The notes beneath the pieces were generated by a model. The model had not been told where the DNA came from. It saw only the letters and a list, made by a program, of their open reading frames with translations, and did no database searches. Shown piece by piece: positions 26,404 through 35,391 of a stretch of 64,000 nt of DNA; the first letter of the stretch is position 1; each line of letters opens with the position of its first letter. This stretch comes from Flavobacterium kayseriense (GTDB lineage: Bacteria; Bacteroidota; Bacteroidia; Flavobacteriales; Flavobacteriaceae). The position numbers were made by a program, and so were the translations under genes. The stretch lies in contig NZ_JACRUI010000001.1 in NCBI RefSeq assembly GCF_014305095.1, positions 605,695-669,694 of the forward strand. The letters are read 5' to 3'.

Positions 26404-27739
26404 ATAATTTCAGAATCCAAGAACTCATTTTATCGAGTACTTGAGGCGAGACGGTTTGCTTTATTTGTTCATATTCTGTGAAAGCTCCCGTTTTACATTC
26501 TTGAAAAAGATGGTTCATTCCTTTAAATTCAAAGGTTTCAAAGTTTTTGTTCTTAGCCTTAGTTAAAGAATTTTTAATAGCAGCTAAATTTGTTGTGGCG
26601 GGAACTTGAAAATCAAGACTTCCATTAATCGCCAATACTGGAATTGTAACTTTTGATAAATAAGTGTCAGGATTAAATTTTAAGAAATATAGTAACCATG
26701 GATTTTTCATTTGACTCAAAACGGCTTCATCAACTAGTTGTCCCTCTTTCTCTAAAAAGGAACGGAGGTCTTTTTCGTAATCTGAACCCGTGTACTTCAT
26801 TATAAAACTATAAATATTTTTATTTATTTTTTTATTTTCTAGTAGTTTTTCCTCGCTCATTCCAGCTAATTTTCCAGCTAAATAGTTTTGTTCTACGAGT
26901 AATTCATCAATTGGGGTAGCGGGAGCAGCCATTAATACGAGGAAGCGCACATTTTTTGAGTTAGTGGCAACCATAGGCGCTATCATACCACCTTCGCTAT
27001 GACCAATTAATCCAATATTTGTAAAACCTTTGTTTTTTATAAATAATACAGCAGCATCTATATCAGTAGCGAAGTTAGCTGATGTATCGGTGCTAGTGCC
27101 TTTAGAAGAACCTCCTATGCCACGATCATCAATGCGAAGAGTTGCTATTCCTTTTTTGGCAAAATTATCAGCAATTACCGCAAAAGGCTTGTGATCAAAA
27201 AGTTCTTCATCTCGGTTTTGATTACCAGAACCAGTTATCATTATAAGTATTGGCGCTTTTTTATTGAAGTTTTTTGGGGTTGTAAGGGTACCGGCTAGCG
27301 TGTTTTTATCAATTGTGTTTGTAAAACTAACCTCCTCAATTTCGTAATCAAAAGGTCCTTTTGGTGTTTGTGGTCTGTTTACTGTTTTTATAGCTTCACT
27401 TTGTCGTGAAAGTGTCATTGGAAGCTCCATTCCGCCTTGTTTGAACGTACCTTCAAAAGTATCAGCATTAAATTTTCCAGAATAACTTAAACCTAAAGCA
27501 GGTGCATTTATTGCTAATTGATTATCAACAAATGTAGTAGTGCCAAGTGGAATATTGGTAGCCCCTTGTTTAGGACTGTCCATAGTAGAACTAAATCCAT
27601 TTACATCTTTTTTAATATGAATGATTAGTGGTAGTGACATCCCTTGAACGTTAAGTTCCCCAGACCAAGATCCTGTGATCTCTTGCGCAAAAAGGAATTG
27701 CATGCTTAATAGCGAAAGAATTAGAAATTTTGTTTTCAT
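26402..27739 (-). CDS. Exported alpha/beta hydrolase
   Basis: A 445-residue protein. Signal peptide (KTKFLILSLLSMQFLFAQ), then an N-terminal beta-rich domain (about 20-115, ITGSWSGELNVQGMSLPLII), then an alpha/beta hydrolase fold. The nucleophile elbow is GHSEGG with Ser248; DDRGIGGSS (204-212) forms the oxyanion-side loop; NGSLDFQVP supplies the acid and GMNHLF the His. Such proteins are periplasmic esterases or peptidases of unknown substrate. It is the third gene of the DUF2089/YIP1-like operon. Confidence 0.87.
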   Translation of the reverse strand: MKTKFLILSLLSMQFLFAQEITGSWSGELNVQGMSLPLIIHIKKDVNGFSSTMDSPKQGATNIPLGTTTFVDNQLAINAPALGLSYSGKFNADTFEGTFKQGGMELPMTLSRQSEAIKTVNRPQTPKGPFDYEIEEVSFTNTIDKNTLAGTLTTPKNFNKKAPILIMITGSGNQNRDEELFDHKPFAVIADNFAKKGIATLRIDDRGIGGSSKGTSTDTSANFATDIDAAVLFIKNKGFTNIGLIGHSEGGMIAPMVATNSKNVRFLVLMAAPATPIDELLVEQNYLAGKLAGMSEEKLLENKKINKNIYSFIMKYTGSDYEKDLRSFLEKEGQLVDEAVLSQMKNPWLLYFLKFNPDTYLSKVTIPVLAINGSLDFQVPATTNLAAIKNSLTKAKNKNFETFEFKGMNHLFQECKTGAFTEYEQIKQTVSPQVLDKMSSWILKL

Positions 27740-27773
27740 GATTTATGTTTTTTTTAAAAATGCAATTTGATAG

Positions 27774-28361
27774 TTAAAGATCTAAAGATTGAATGTAAAC
27801 CTGATGAAAAGTTATAAATAGAAATAGTGAAATTATAAATAGTGCGATATGGTATCCTTTCTTTAAGTTGGTAGCCGTTTTGAAACCATTATACATTAGT
27901 ACAAATCCATATATAATCAATGCAAGCATTAAACAGATACCAACAACAAAAGGGATAATAGCAATTGTATTTAAATCCAATGAGGGAGGTGAACCATCTG
28001 TGGTATTTATATTATTGGCGAGTGTTTCTAAACCGCTGTATTTGATGCTAAGTAATACCATAAAATTAGGTGCTTGTGACAGTAGTACGGTGTTTATAAT
28101 ATCAATAAAACGAGTTTTTTTATTAATTAGAAGCGCTAGTAAAAAAAGAAAAAGAATTGCTGATGCATGACTAACACTAACTAAAATAAAAGCGCTGGAG
28201 AGCGAAAGATTGTTTTGTGGAGAAAAATGAAAGATACTATCCATTTTTGTAGAAGTGTAAAAGCAGACCAATGAATTGATGCTAAAAAATAATAATCCAA
28301 AGAGAAATAATTGCTTTTCGGACAACTTTGAAAACGGATTAAAAACGGTTTGCCAATTCAT
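27774..28361 (-). CDS. YIP1-like multi-pass membrane protein
   Basis: A 195-residue protein with five hydrophobic segments (about 18-38, 55-80, 87-105, 130-157, 170-188), and NPFSKLSEKQLFLFG at the start. The layout resembles Yip1-domain proteins. The start lies 2 nt after the DUF2089 stop, and the hydrolase follows after 34 nt, so a three-gene operon is likely. Function unknown; the family call is moderate. Confidence 0.6.
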   Translation of the reverse strand: MNWQTVFNPFSKLSEKQLFLFGLLFFSINSLVCFYTSTKMDSIFHFSPQNNLSLSSAFILVSVSHASAILFLFLLALLINKKTRFIDIINTVLLSQAPNFMVLLSIKYSGLETLANNINTTDGSPPSLDLNTIAIIPFVVGICLMLALIIYGFVLMYNGFKTATNLKKGYHIALFIISLFLFITFHQVYIQSLDL

Positions 28362-28363
28362 GG

Positions 28364-28630
28364 TTATGATTTTAAAGTTTTAATTTTTTTGATAAGATCG
28401 TCCATTTTGTTTCGCATGGTGGGATAGGAGTTGCCTGCTTGTTTGGCCATTTCTTTGATACTGCCGCTGCTCAAAAAAAATTCGAGTATGAAATCTTGAT
28501 CATCTCTGTTTAATTTTAAATAAAGAGGTAACTCGTAATTACCATTCACATCTGTTTGGCATTGGTCGCATTTCATCTGACTAACTCGCAGCGAGTTTTC
28601 ACAACTCGGGCAAACAATGGGTAGTTTCAT
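28364..28630 (-). CDS. DUF2089 zinc-ribbon/HTH protein
   Basis: An 88-residue protein. A four-Cys zinc ribbon (C7, C10, C21, C24: CPSC and CDQC) precedes a helical region with FILEFFLSSGSIKEMAKQAGNSYPTMRNKMDDLI, which reads as a helix-turn-helix. This is the DUF2089 architecture, likely a transcriptional regulator. It heads the operon with the YIP1-like protein and the hydrolase, so autoregulation of that operon is a reasonable guess. Confidence 0.85.
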   Translation of the reverse strand: MKLPIVCPSCENSLRVSQMKCDQCQTDVNGNYELPLYLKLNRDDQDFILEFFLSSGSIKEMAKQAGNSYPTMRNKMDDLIKKIKTLKS

Positions 28631-28656
28631 TTTAATAAAGTTAAAAATAATTTAAA

Positions 28657-28664
28657 CAAAGTTA
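28657..28664 (-). promoter_or_regulatory. -7 box for the DUF2089 operon
   Basis: The minus strand reads TAACTTTG, matching TAnnTTTG, about 27 nt upstream of the DUF2089 start. Confidence 0.55.
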
Positions 28665-28740
28665 AATATTATTTTCTATTCTTTACCATTTTAGGACCAA
28701 ACTTATAATTTAGAGACTCTAAACAGAGAAGCTTAGACAA

Positions 28741-28777
28741 AAAAAATCCCAAACACCAGGAATTGGAATTTGGGATT
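28741..28777 (-). terminator. Terminator of tatA
   Basis: AATCCCAAA pairs with TTTGGGATT, with inner CCA/TGG pairs. On the minus strand a T-run follows. Confidence 0.85.
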
Positions 28778-28822
28778 ACCTTACTTAAACCGTCTTATTT
28801 GTTTAGGTAGAATCGTTAGAGT

Positions 28823-28996
28823 TTACTCTTTAGTTTCGTCTTTTTTATCAGCTGGCTGATCTTCTTTAGCGGCGTTTTTGAATTCTTTAATTCCACTACC
28901 TAATCCTTTCATTAATTCTGGAATTTTTTTACCTCCAAAAAGTAATAAAACCACTGCTAAAATAACTAGGATTTCTGTAACACCAAATCTTCCCAT
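28823..28996 (-). CDS. tatA: Twin-arginine translocase subunit TatA
   Basis: A 57-residue protein ([20 protein letters not shown]...). One N-terminal membrane helix (5-20) is followed by the hinge [14 protein letters not shown] and an amphipathic helix ([10 protein letters not shown]), then a charged Lys/Asp/Glu tail: the classic TatA/E layout with the conserved FG at 20-21. It forms the pore of the Tat pathway for folded proteins in the inner membrane. tatC is not in this window. It has its own promoter box and terminator. Confidence 0.95.
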   Translation of the reverse strand: MGRFGVTEILVILAVVLLLFGGKKIPELMKGLGSGIKEFKNAAKEDQPADKKDETKE

Positions 28997-29042
28997 GATT
29001 GAATAATTTATTGCCGAGGCAAATTTGTAATTAATGTAGCTG

Positions 29043-29050
29043 CAAAGGTA
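29043..29050 (-). promoter_or_regulatory. -7 box of the tatA promoter
   Basis: The minus strand reads TACCTTTG, matching TAnnTTTG, about 47 nt upstream of the tatA start. Confidence 0.6.
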
Positions 29051-29186
29051 AATAGAATAACTATACGTGCATTCATTTCGTAGGACTTATTTAAAGTATG
29101 TAAAGTTAAAAATATATTAAAAACGTTTTTAAACACCCTTTAGTACTGAACTAAGGCACGAAAGCACTATCATTGACATTAATTAT

Positions 29187-29194
29187 TATATTTG
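29187..29194 (+). promoter_or_regulatory. -7 box for the M23-type N-domain gene
   Basis: TATATTTG matches TAnnTTTG, 17 nt upstream of the ATG. Confidence 0.5.
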
Positions 29195-29211
29195 TCATAT
29201 AAAGAAAAAAA

Positions 29212-29718
29212 ATGCCTGAGAAACGATTAAAAAGAAAGAAACTTCACAGTAAATTATTCACTAAAAACCGATTGGTCATTTTGAATGAGGATACATTTGA
29301 AGAAACCTTTTCTTTAAAGTTGACTTTGATGAACGTTTTTGTAGTAGCAACTCTTGGAGCAATTTTACTTATTTCAATCACTACTTTTATCATTGCTTTT
29401 ACGCCTTTGCGGGAATACATTCCGGGCTATTCCTCTACTAAACTTAAAAAAGACGCTACAATATTAGCCCTAAAATCAGACTCTTTAACCAACGCACTAA
29501 AGAAAAACGAAGCCTACATTCAGTCCATTCAAAAAGTGTTAAACGGACAGCTTGAGTATGCAAAATTTAATAAAGATTCTATTTTAGCAGCTTCAGATGA
29601 GGATGTGCCAAAATTGAAACTATCTGCATCAGAGGAAGAACTACAATTAAGAAAGGAAGTGGAACTAGAGGATAAAAAGGCAGATGTTTCTAAAAGTAAA
29701 AAGAAAGTTCAAAAGTAG
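29212..29718 (+). CDS. Membrane-anchored coiled-coil protein; M23 peptidase N-terminal part lacking the catalytic domain
   Basis: A 168-residue protein. A basic N-terminus (EKRLKRKKLHSKLF), RLVILNEDTFEETFSLKLTLMN, one membrane helix (about 43-66), TPLREYIPGYSS, and then a charged coiled coil to a lysine-rich end (VSKSKKKVQK). From memory, this N-terminal part next to tatA in flavobacteria normally continues into a LytM/M23 peptidase domain with HxxxD and HxH zinc motifs. None of those motifs is present here, and only 82 bp separate its stop from the GH3 gene. It may be a truncated relic or a specialised non-catalytic partner. Confidence 0.65.
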   Translation: MPEKRLKRKKLHSKLFTKNRLVILNEDTFEETFSLKLTLMNVFVVATLGAILLISITTFIIAFTPLREYIPGYSSTKLKKDATILALKSDSLTNALKKNEAYIQSIQKVLNGQLEYAKFNKDSILAASDEDVPKLKLSASEEELQLRKEVELEDKKADVSKSKKKVQK

Positions 29719-29800
29719 CTTTTGGTTCAATAGATTGTAGTATCAATCTTGATAATACTAATCGATATTCCAGCATTAGGCTATAAATTAAAAGTAAATC

Positions 29801-31288
29801 ATGTCAATAAAAGCAATTGCAGCAAAACTTTTTGCTCGTCATATCTTCAATAAAACCCAAGCCTGGCTCAATAATCCCGTGGCTACGCAGCAGGCTGTGT
29901 TCCATCAGTTGATTAAAGAGGCTAAGCAAACTGATTTTGGTAAAGACCATCATTTTGATATTATTAAATCCTTTACTGATTTTGCAAAACAAGTCCCTAT
30001 TCGCGATTATGAAGATCTAAAACCCTATGTTGACAAAGTAGTAAGCGGACAGGAAAATGTGCTATGGAAAGGTAAGCCGCTTTATTTCGCTAAGACATCT
30101 GGCACGACGTCTGGTGCAAAATACATTCCGCTTACAAGGGAATCAATGCCGTATCATATTGAGGCAGCTCGAAATGCTATTTTAAGTTATATCCATGAAA
30201 CGGGAAAGGCAGATTTTGTAGATGGGAAAATGATTTTCCTACAAGGAAGTCCCGTTCTAGAAGAAAAACACGGTATACAATTTGGTCGTTTATCTGGAAT
30301 TGTAGCCCATTTTGTTCCTAAGTATTTACAAAAAAACCGCATGCCCTCATTAGAAACTAATTGTATTGAAGACTGGGAATCTAAAATTGACGCTATAGTA
30401 GACGAAACCTTCAATGAAAATATGACCGTGATCTCTGGAATTCCCTCTTGGGTTCAAATGTATTTTGAACGCTTAGAACAAAAAGGAGGAAAGCCCGTAG
30501 GTGAGATTTTTAAAAATTTTAATTTGTTCATCTATGGCGGTGTAAACTACGAACCGTATCGATCCAAATTTGAAAATCTGATAGGTCGAAAAGTAGATAG
30601 TATCGAACTTTTTCCTGCTTCGGAAGGATTTTTTGCGTACCAGGATTCGCAAAAAGAAAAAGGAATGTTACTGCTCTTGAATGCAGGGATTTTTTATGAA
30701 TTTGTAAAAAGTGATGCATTTTATAGTGAAAACCCTAGACGTTATACCATTGGTGAGGTAGAGCTGGGCGTAAATTATGTTTTAATAATTTCGACCAATG
30801 CGGGACTATGGGGATACAATATAGGAGACACTGTTCAATTTAGTTCTTTAAAGCCTTACCGAATTATTGTATCAGGACGGATCAAACATTATATTTCTGC
30901 TTTTGGCGAGCATGTGATTGGTAAAGAGGTCGAGAGTGCTTTACAAGAAGCCATGGAGGGAACAAATGTGCGGGTCAACGAATTTACTGTCGCGCCTCAA
31001 ATAAATCCTTCTAGCGGTTTACCTTATCACGAGTGGTTCATTGAATTTGAGCAGGAGCCAGAGAACAAATCCGCTTTTGCAGAAGCAATAGATAACGCCA
31101 TGCGCAAACAAAACATCTATTATGACGACCTAATTGTAGGGAACATTTTGAGAAAAGTTGTTATTACGGCTGTGGCCAAAAATGGTTTTCAGGACTATAT
31201 GAAATCAATAGGTAAACTAGGAGGACAGAACAAGATTCCGAGACTGTCAGACAACAGGAAGATTGTAGATTTATTAAACTTGAAATAA
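29801..31288 (+). CDS. GH3 auxin-responsive-promoter family adenylate-forming protein
   Basis: A 495-residue protein. The ATP-binding P-loop-like motif is TSGTTSGAKYIPLT near residue 103-116; FPASEGFFAYQD and NIGDTVQF are the other GH3/acyl-adenylase motifs, and the C-terminal subdomain contains KHYISAFGEHVIGKE. Plant GH3 enzymes conjugate amino acids to acyl substrates through an acyl-adenylate. Bacteroidetes homologues have unknown substrates, probably acyl acids. It is followed by the DUF6909 gene 35 nt downstream. Confidence 0.88.
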   Translation: MSIKAIAAKLFARHIFNKTQAWLNNPVATQQAVFHQLIKEAKQTDFGKDHHFDIIKSFTDFAKQVPIRDYEDLKPYVDKVVSGQENVLWKGKPLYFAKTSGTTSGAKYIPLTRESMPYHIEAARNAILSYIHETGKADFVDGKMIFLQGSPVLEEKHGIQFGRLSGIVAHFVPKYLQKNRMPSLETNCIEDWESKIDAIVDETFNENMTVISGIPSWVQMYFERLEQKGGKPVGEIFKNFNLFIYGGVNYEPYRSKFENLIGRKVDSIELFPASEGFFAYQDSQKEKGMLLLLNAGIFYEFVKSDAFYSENPRRYTIGEVELGVNYVLIISTNAGLWGYNIGDTVQFSSLKPYRIIVSGRIKHYISAFGEHVIGKEVESALQEAMEGTNVRVNEFTVAPQINPSSGLPYHEWFIEFEQEPENKSAFAEAIDNAMRKQNIYYDDLIVGNILRKVVITAVAKNGFQDYMKSIGKLGGQNKIPRLSDNRKIVDLLNLK

Positions 31289-31294
31289 AACACT

Positions 31295-31302
31295 TACCTT
31301 TG
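31295..31302 (+). promoter_or_regulatory. Possible -7 box before the DUF6909 gene
   Basis: TACCTTTG matches TAnnTTTG, 21 nt upstream of the ATG. It could give this gene a promoter separate from the GH3 gene. Confidence 0.5.
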
Positions 31303-31323
31303 CAGGTTAGAAAATTATAAGAA

Positions 31324-33003
31324 ATGAAAGAAACTAAAAACATATCACGCTCTAGAGCGCAAGAATCATCAGCAGCAATTGAAAAATTGTACATTACCAT
31401 GCGTCACTTATTTAACCGTGGATTTTACAAACCAATGGGAATCTCTGGTGAAACGTTGCGTGAAGCGTTACTGGCTTTACGTCCTGAAATATATGGGAAT
31501 ATAGCGGAAGAAAAAGTAGAATTAAACGGATTATTATACGTTATAGAACGATTACCAGTAGGAATTGAGGAATGTCGTTTTATCAATTTAACCTCTGACG
31601 AAGGGTATTCAAGATCACATTTTAAAGCGATTGTCCCTCCAAAAAGAAGACGTAATTGTTACCGAATTGATGAGGAGCAAATGAATGTAGAAATCACACG
31701 TGGTCGCTCAGATATTTATGATATTTTGACGCATTTGACTTTCATCTTCATTGAGTCTCACAAAATTAGAAATAGAGTTTTATTGGATGAAGCAGGTGAG
31801 GTTTCACGCGATTGGATGAAATTAGAGCAAGCCGTTTCTCAAACTAAAAAACTGCCTTTAGTCGAAAAAGAAAAAGCAATTTCTCATGCAGCTAATATTT
31901 TAGGTCGAACTTTTGAGGAGGTTTTAAATATTTACGACGCTTTTGGAACAGAGGCAGCGCCAGACCGATTTTTACACGTTATTTATTGGTTAGGAAAATT
32001 AGCCATCGATGAAATTGTATCAAATAATAAACGTACAATCACTTTTAGTCCTATATTAAGAGAACGTTTAGGGCACCACATTCATGGAGAAATTTGGGCT
32101 ACAAATATTAAGGAAGTTTTAAAAGAAAACGGATTATTAGAACGTCCTATTCATGTTATTAGTGCGAATATGCACTCTGTGATGAACTCTATTTTTGCTA
32201 CTACGGTACTAAAAACACAATTTAAAGACAAAGCAGATTTTTTTATTTACGAAGAGTTAAGTAGGTCTGGTGCACACGAAGTGCGAAACAAAGTAGAAGA
32301 AGTGGCACTTAAACACGGTATGATTTCAATACCGGACGCTTCAGGAACTAATATTGATGTTCAAATTTTTGATACTGCAAAAATCAATTGGGCTAAATCA
32401 TCGTTTCCTAACGCAAAGTTTGAAGGGCAAGAACCTGTATTAATAGTAATGGATTACGCTTTTGGTGAGCAAGCTTACGAGACAATTGATGAGCTTTTAA
32501 AACCGTATAAAAAAGATACTTTATTAAATGTTGAGTCGGTTTCGATCATGGGTAAAGCTGGAATTCTAGAAGGCGGAAAAGGAGATATCATGATTCCGAA
32601 TGCGCACATCAATGAAGGAACAGCAGATAATTACTTTTTTGAAAATGAATTAAACGCTTCGATGTTTGAAGGGAATGATATCGCTGTTTTTGCAGGACCA
32701 ATGGTAACTGTTTTAGGGACTTCTTTGCAAAATAGAGATTTACTAAAATTCTTTCATCAATCAACTTGGGGCGTTATTGGTTTAGAGATGGAGGGTTCTT
32801 ATTATCAAAAAGCAATACAATCTGCTTCGAAAATTAGAAAAAGTGTCCCTCAGGACATCAAAGTACGATATGCGTATTATGCATCAGATAATCCTTTAGA
32901 AACAGGAAGTACTCTTGCTTCAGGCGGATTAGGAACCACAGGAGTAAAACCTACTTATTTGATTACTATCAAAATATTGGAACAGATATTCAATTCTAAA
33001 TAA
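31324..33003 (+). CDS. DUF6909 family protein, nucleoside-phosphorylase-like C-terminus
   Basis: A 559-residue cytosolic protein. I recognise it only as the Bacteroidetes DUF6909 family. The N-terminal half is helical with conserved RSDIYDILTHLTFIFIESHKI. The C-terminal half has an alternating beta/alpha pattern, and VIGLEMEGSYYQKAI near residue 490 resembles the active-site GxEMEG loop of purine/uridine phosphorylases, where the Glu contacts ribose. A nucleotide- or nucleoside-handling role (AMP nucleosidase-like) is therefore possible, but this is inference. Only 7 nt separate it from the Wzz-like gene, so read-through into the polysaccharide locus is plausible. Confidence 0.6.
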   Translation: MKETKNISRSRAQESSAAIEKLYITMRHLFNRGFYKPMGISGETLREALLALRPEIYGNIAEEKVELNGLLYVIERLPVGIEECRFINLTSDEGYSRSHFKAIVPPKRRRNCYRIDEEQMNVEITRGRSDIYDILTHLTFIFIESHKIRNRVLLDEAGEVSRDWMKLEQAVSQTKKLPLVEKEKAISHAANILGRTFEEVLNIYDAFGTEAAPDRFLHVIYWLGKLAIDEIVSNNKRTITFSPILRERLGHHIHGEIWATNIKEVLKENGLLERPIHVISANMHSVMNSIFATTVLKTQFKDKADFFIYEELSRSGAHEVRNKVEEVALKHGMISIPDASGTNIDVQIFDTAKINWAKSSFPNAKFEGQEPVLIVMDYAFGEQAYETIDELLKPYKKDTLLNVESVSIMGKAGILEGGKGDIMIPNAHINEGTADNYFFENELNASMFEGNDIAVFAGPMVTVLGTSLQNRDLLKFFHQSTWGVIGLEMEGSYYQKAIQSASKIRKSVPQDIKVRYAYYASDNPLETGSTLASGGLGTTGVKPTYLITIKILEQIFNSK

Positions 33004-33010
33004 ATCACGA

Positions 33011-33994
33011 ATGAGTACAAACGTACCCCAAAATCAAGACAATCAAGAAATTGATTTGTTTGTTATATTCAAGAAAGTAGGTGATTTTTTTCAATGGATT
33101 AATCGAGTGTTATTTCTTTCGATTTATTTTTTTGTAAAAAATGCGATCATCGTATTTGTTTTGATACTTCTCGGTTTTGGGGTAGGGCTGTATTTAGACA
33201 AAACACAACAACAATACGATCATCATATTATTGTTGCCCCTAATTTTAAATCAACTGATTACTTGTATGCTAAGATTGATTTGCTGGCATCAAAAATTGC
33301 AGAGCGAGATACCTCATTTTTAAATTTAGTAGGCCTACCTAAATACAGTAGTTTGCGATCAATAAAGATCGAACCCGTTGTTGATATTTACAAACTAATC
33401 AGTAGTAATGATCAAAACTTTGAGTTGTTAGCATTACTGGCTCAAAACGGTGATTTGAAAACAGTTGTAAAAGAGACTACTACCAGTAAAAACTATAATT
33501 TTCATACTATAATTGTATCTACTGAGGGAACAACTAATCAAAATGATATAATAGATCCATTACTACGCTATTTAAACACAAATAGGTACTATGCAGATGT
33601 ACAAAAGATTGCTGTAGCTAATATTCAGCAAAAAATAAAAGTAAAAGAGGATATTATTTTGCAAATTGACGAAATTATCAAGTCGTATACCACGAATAAA
33701 GAAAGTGTTATTAAAAACGATAAGATGATGTATTATAATGAGAACAATCAGTTAGATAATATCATCAAAACTAAAGATACTTTGTCTAGTACGATGGCAG
33801 CATTAAAGATGGAACTGTTTAATTCCAAGAAAATTATAAACGATAATTCGGTGGTTTTAAATATCAAAAACAATAAATTTTCGAATGGCAAATTAAAATT
33901 TATTTTACCCTTCGTCTTGCTAGTCTTTTTTGTACTGACACAACTCTTTATTTCTTTTTACAAAAGTCAATCTGCAAAACACGCAGCGGAGTAA
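33011..33994 (+). CDS. Wzz/GumC-like polysaccharide chain-length determinant
   Basis: A 327-residue protein with two membrane helices flanking a periplasmic coiled-coil domain. TM1 (about 40-62, NAIIVFVLILLGFGVGLYLD) and TM2 near the C-terminus (LKFILPFVLLVFFVLTQLFISFY) match polysaccharide co-polymerases. No C-terminal tyrosine kinase domain is present. It sets the chain length of an O-antigen or exopolysaccharide. It is the first gene of the surface polysaccharide cluster. Confidence 0.75.
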   Translation: MSTNVPQNQDNQEIDLFVIFKKVGDFFQWINRVLFLSIYFFVKNAIIVFVLILLGFGVGLYLDKTQQQYDHHIIVAPNFKSTDYLYAKIDLLASKIAERDTSFLNLVGLPKYSSLRSIKIEPVVDIYKLISSNDQNFELLALLAQNGDLKTVVKETTTSKNYNFHTIIVSTEGTTNQNDIIDPLLRYLNTNRYYADVQKIAVANIQQKIKVKEDIILQIDEIIKSYTTNKESVIKNDKMMYYNENNQLDNIIKTKDTLSSTMAALKMELFNSKKIINDNSVVLNIKNNKFSNGKLKFILPFVLLVFFVLTQLFISFYKSQSAKHAAE

Positions 33995-34038
33995 TATTTT
34001 TCAATCATGCATATATAAACAAACTAATAAGAGTATGT

Positions 34039-35349
34039 ATGATTAAATCAATTAGCCATTATATACAGGTACTAAAGCAAAACTCTTTGATTAAGCAAAG
34101 TCTGGTGACATTGATTTTAAGGGTTATTGGGGTCTTAATTTTGTTTGGGTTTACCTTATTTCTAACAAATAATTTTAGTCCAAAAATTGTAGGCCAATAC
34201 GATTTTGTTCGTGCGTATTTGTTTGTTATAGGCAGTATTTGTTTGTTAGGCTGTGACCAATCTATATTGTATTTTAGAGGTAAGTTCAAAGGTGCTACTG
34301 TCTTGTCGTCATTGAAAAGTATTTATCTAAAAATGGTAGCTATCATTTTAATGATGTCAATTATTCTATTTGTCATCGTACTTGCGGTTAATGAATCGTT
34401 TGTAGATTCTTTTTTTGAGGATAAAGGAGTTTACACGCTTTTATATCAAGCTACAATAATTTTGTTTTTCTACGCTATTACCACCCTAAATATCGAGCTA
34501 ATTAGAGTTTTAGATCATTTATATGTTGCTGAGTTATTTAGAAACTCAATCAAGTACTTCCCAATGATAATAGGTGCTATTGTCATAAATTACATTAACA
34601 AGGAAACGTATTTAGTACCTGTTTTTTTAGGAGGTTTCTTAGTGTTATCTCTTATTACAACTCTAGTTGTTTATTATTATTTTTCAAGAAATCAAGAGGT
34701 CTCTGCCGCACTTCCTACTTCCTATAAAGAGATTGTAACTCGATCATATCCCATTGCAATTAGCAGTATGGCTTTGTTTTTATTACTTAGTTTTGATATT
34801 TTGTTTTTGAAAAAATACAGAGATGACTCCACTATTGCATTTTATTCCTTAGCAGTGAAACTTATGACTATTTTGTCTATGATCATTGTTACGGTTAACA
34901 TTACGGTTTCGACAAAAATAGCGGAACACCACTTTAAACAAAATAGGGAAGAGTTAAAAAAAATAATTAGAAGTAGTTCGCGCTTAATTTTTGCCTTAAC
35001 ATTACCTGCTGCATTATTTATCTGTTTTTTCTCTAGTTTTATTTTAGGTTTTTTTGGACCTGACTACCTTGCGGCTAGGGAAGCATTACTTATATTAACC
35101 ATTGGACAAGTACTATGTTCTGCGTTTGGATCTGCTCCCGTATATTTAAATATGACAGGCAGACAACATGTTTTTCAGATAATTGTGTTGCTAGCAGTAC
35201 TACTAAACTTAGGATTTAATAGATTTTTAATACCTATTTATGGCATGACTGGTGCTGCGATTGCGTTTGTGATTAGTGCTGTGTTTTGGAATTTATGTTC
35301 AGCAATTGTAATCTACAAGAGAGACAAAATTATTGTTTTCTTGAGCTAG
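34039..35349 (+). CDS. Oligosaccharide flippase (Wzx/MATE-like)
   Basis: A 436-residue protein with about 12-14 membrane helices. The N-terminal LVTLILRVIGVLILFGFTLFLTNNFSPKIVGQYDF and the middle segment TRSYPIAISSMALFLLLSFDILFLKKY follow the Polysacc_synt pattern. It flips undecaprenyl-linked repeat units across the inner membrane. It lies between the chain-length determinant and a GT4 glycosyltransferase. Confidence 0.88.
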   Translation: MIKSISHYIQVLKQNSLIKQSLVTLILRVIGVLILFGFTLFLTNNFSPKIVGQYDFVRAYLFVIGSICLLGCDQSILYFRGKFKGATVLSSLKSIYLKMVAIILMMSIILFVIVLAVNESFVDSFFEDKGVYTLLYQATIILFFYAITTLNIELIRVLDHLYVAELFRNSIKYFPMIIGAIVINYINKETYLVPVFLGGFLVLSLITTLVVYYYFSRNQEVSAALPTSYKEIVTRSYPIAISSMALFLLLSFDILFLKKYRDDSTIAFYSLAVKLMTILSMIIVTVNITVSTKIAEHHFKQNREELKKIIRSSSRLIFALTLPAALFICFFSSFILGFFGPDYLAAREALLILTIGQVLCSAFGSAPVYLNMTGRQHVFQIIVLLAVLLNLGFNRFLIPIYGMTGAAIAFVISAVFWNLCSAIVIYKRDKIIVFLS

Positions 35350-35391
35350 AATAGTTTAGAACTAACTCCTAAAAGAATTAAAAAAGTAGAG

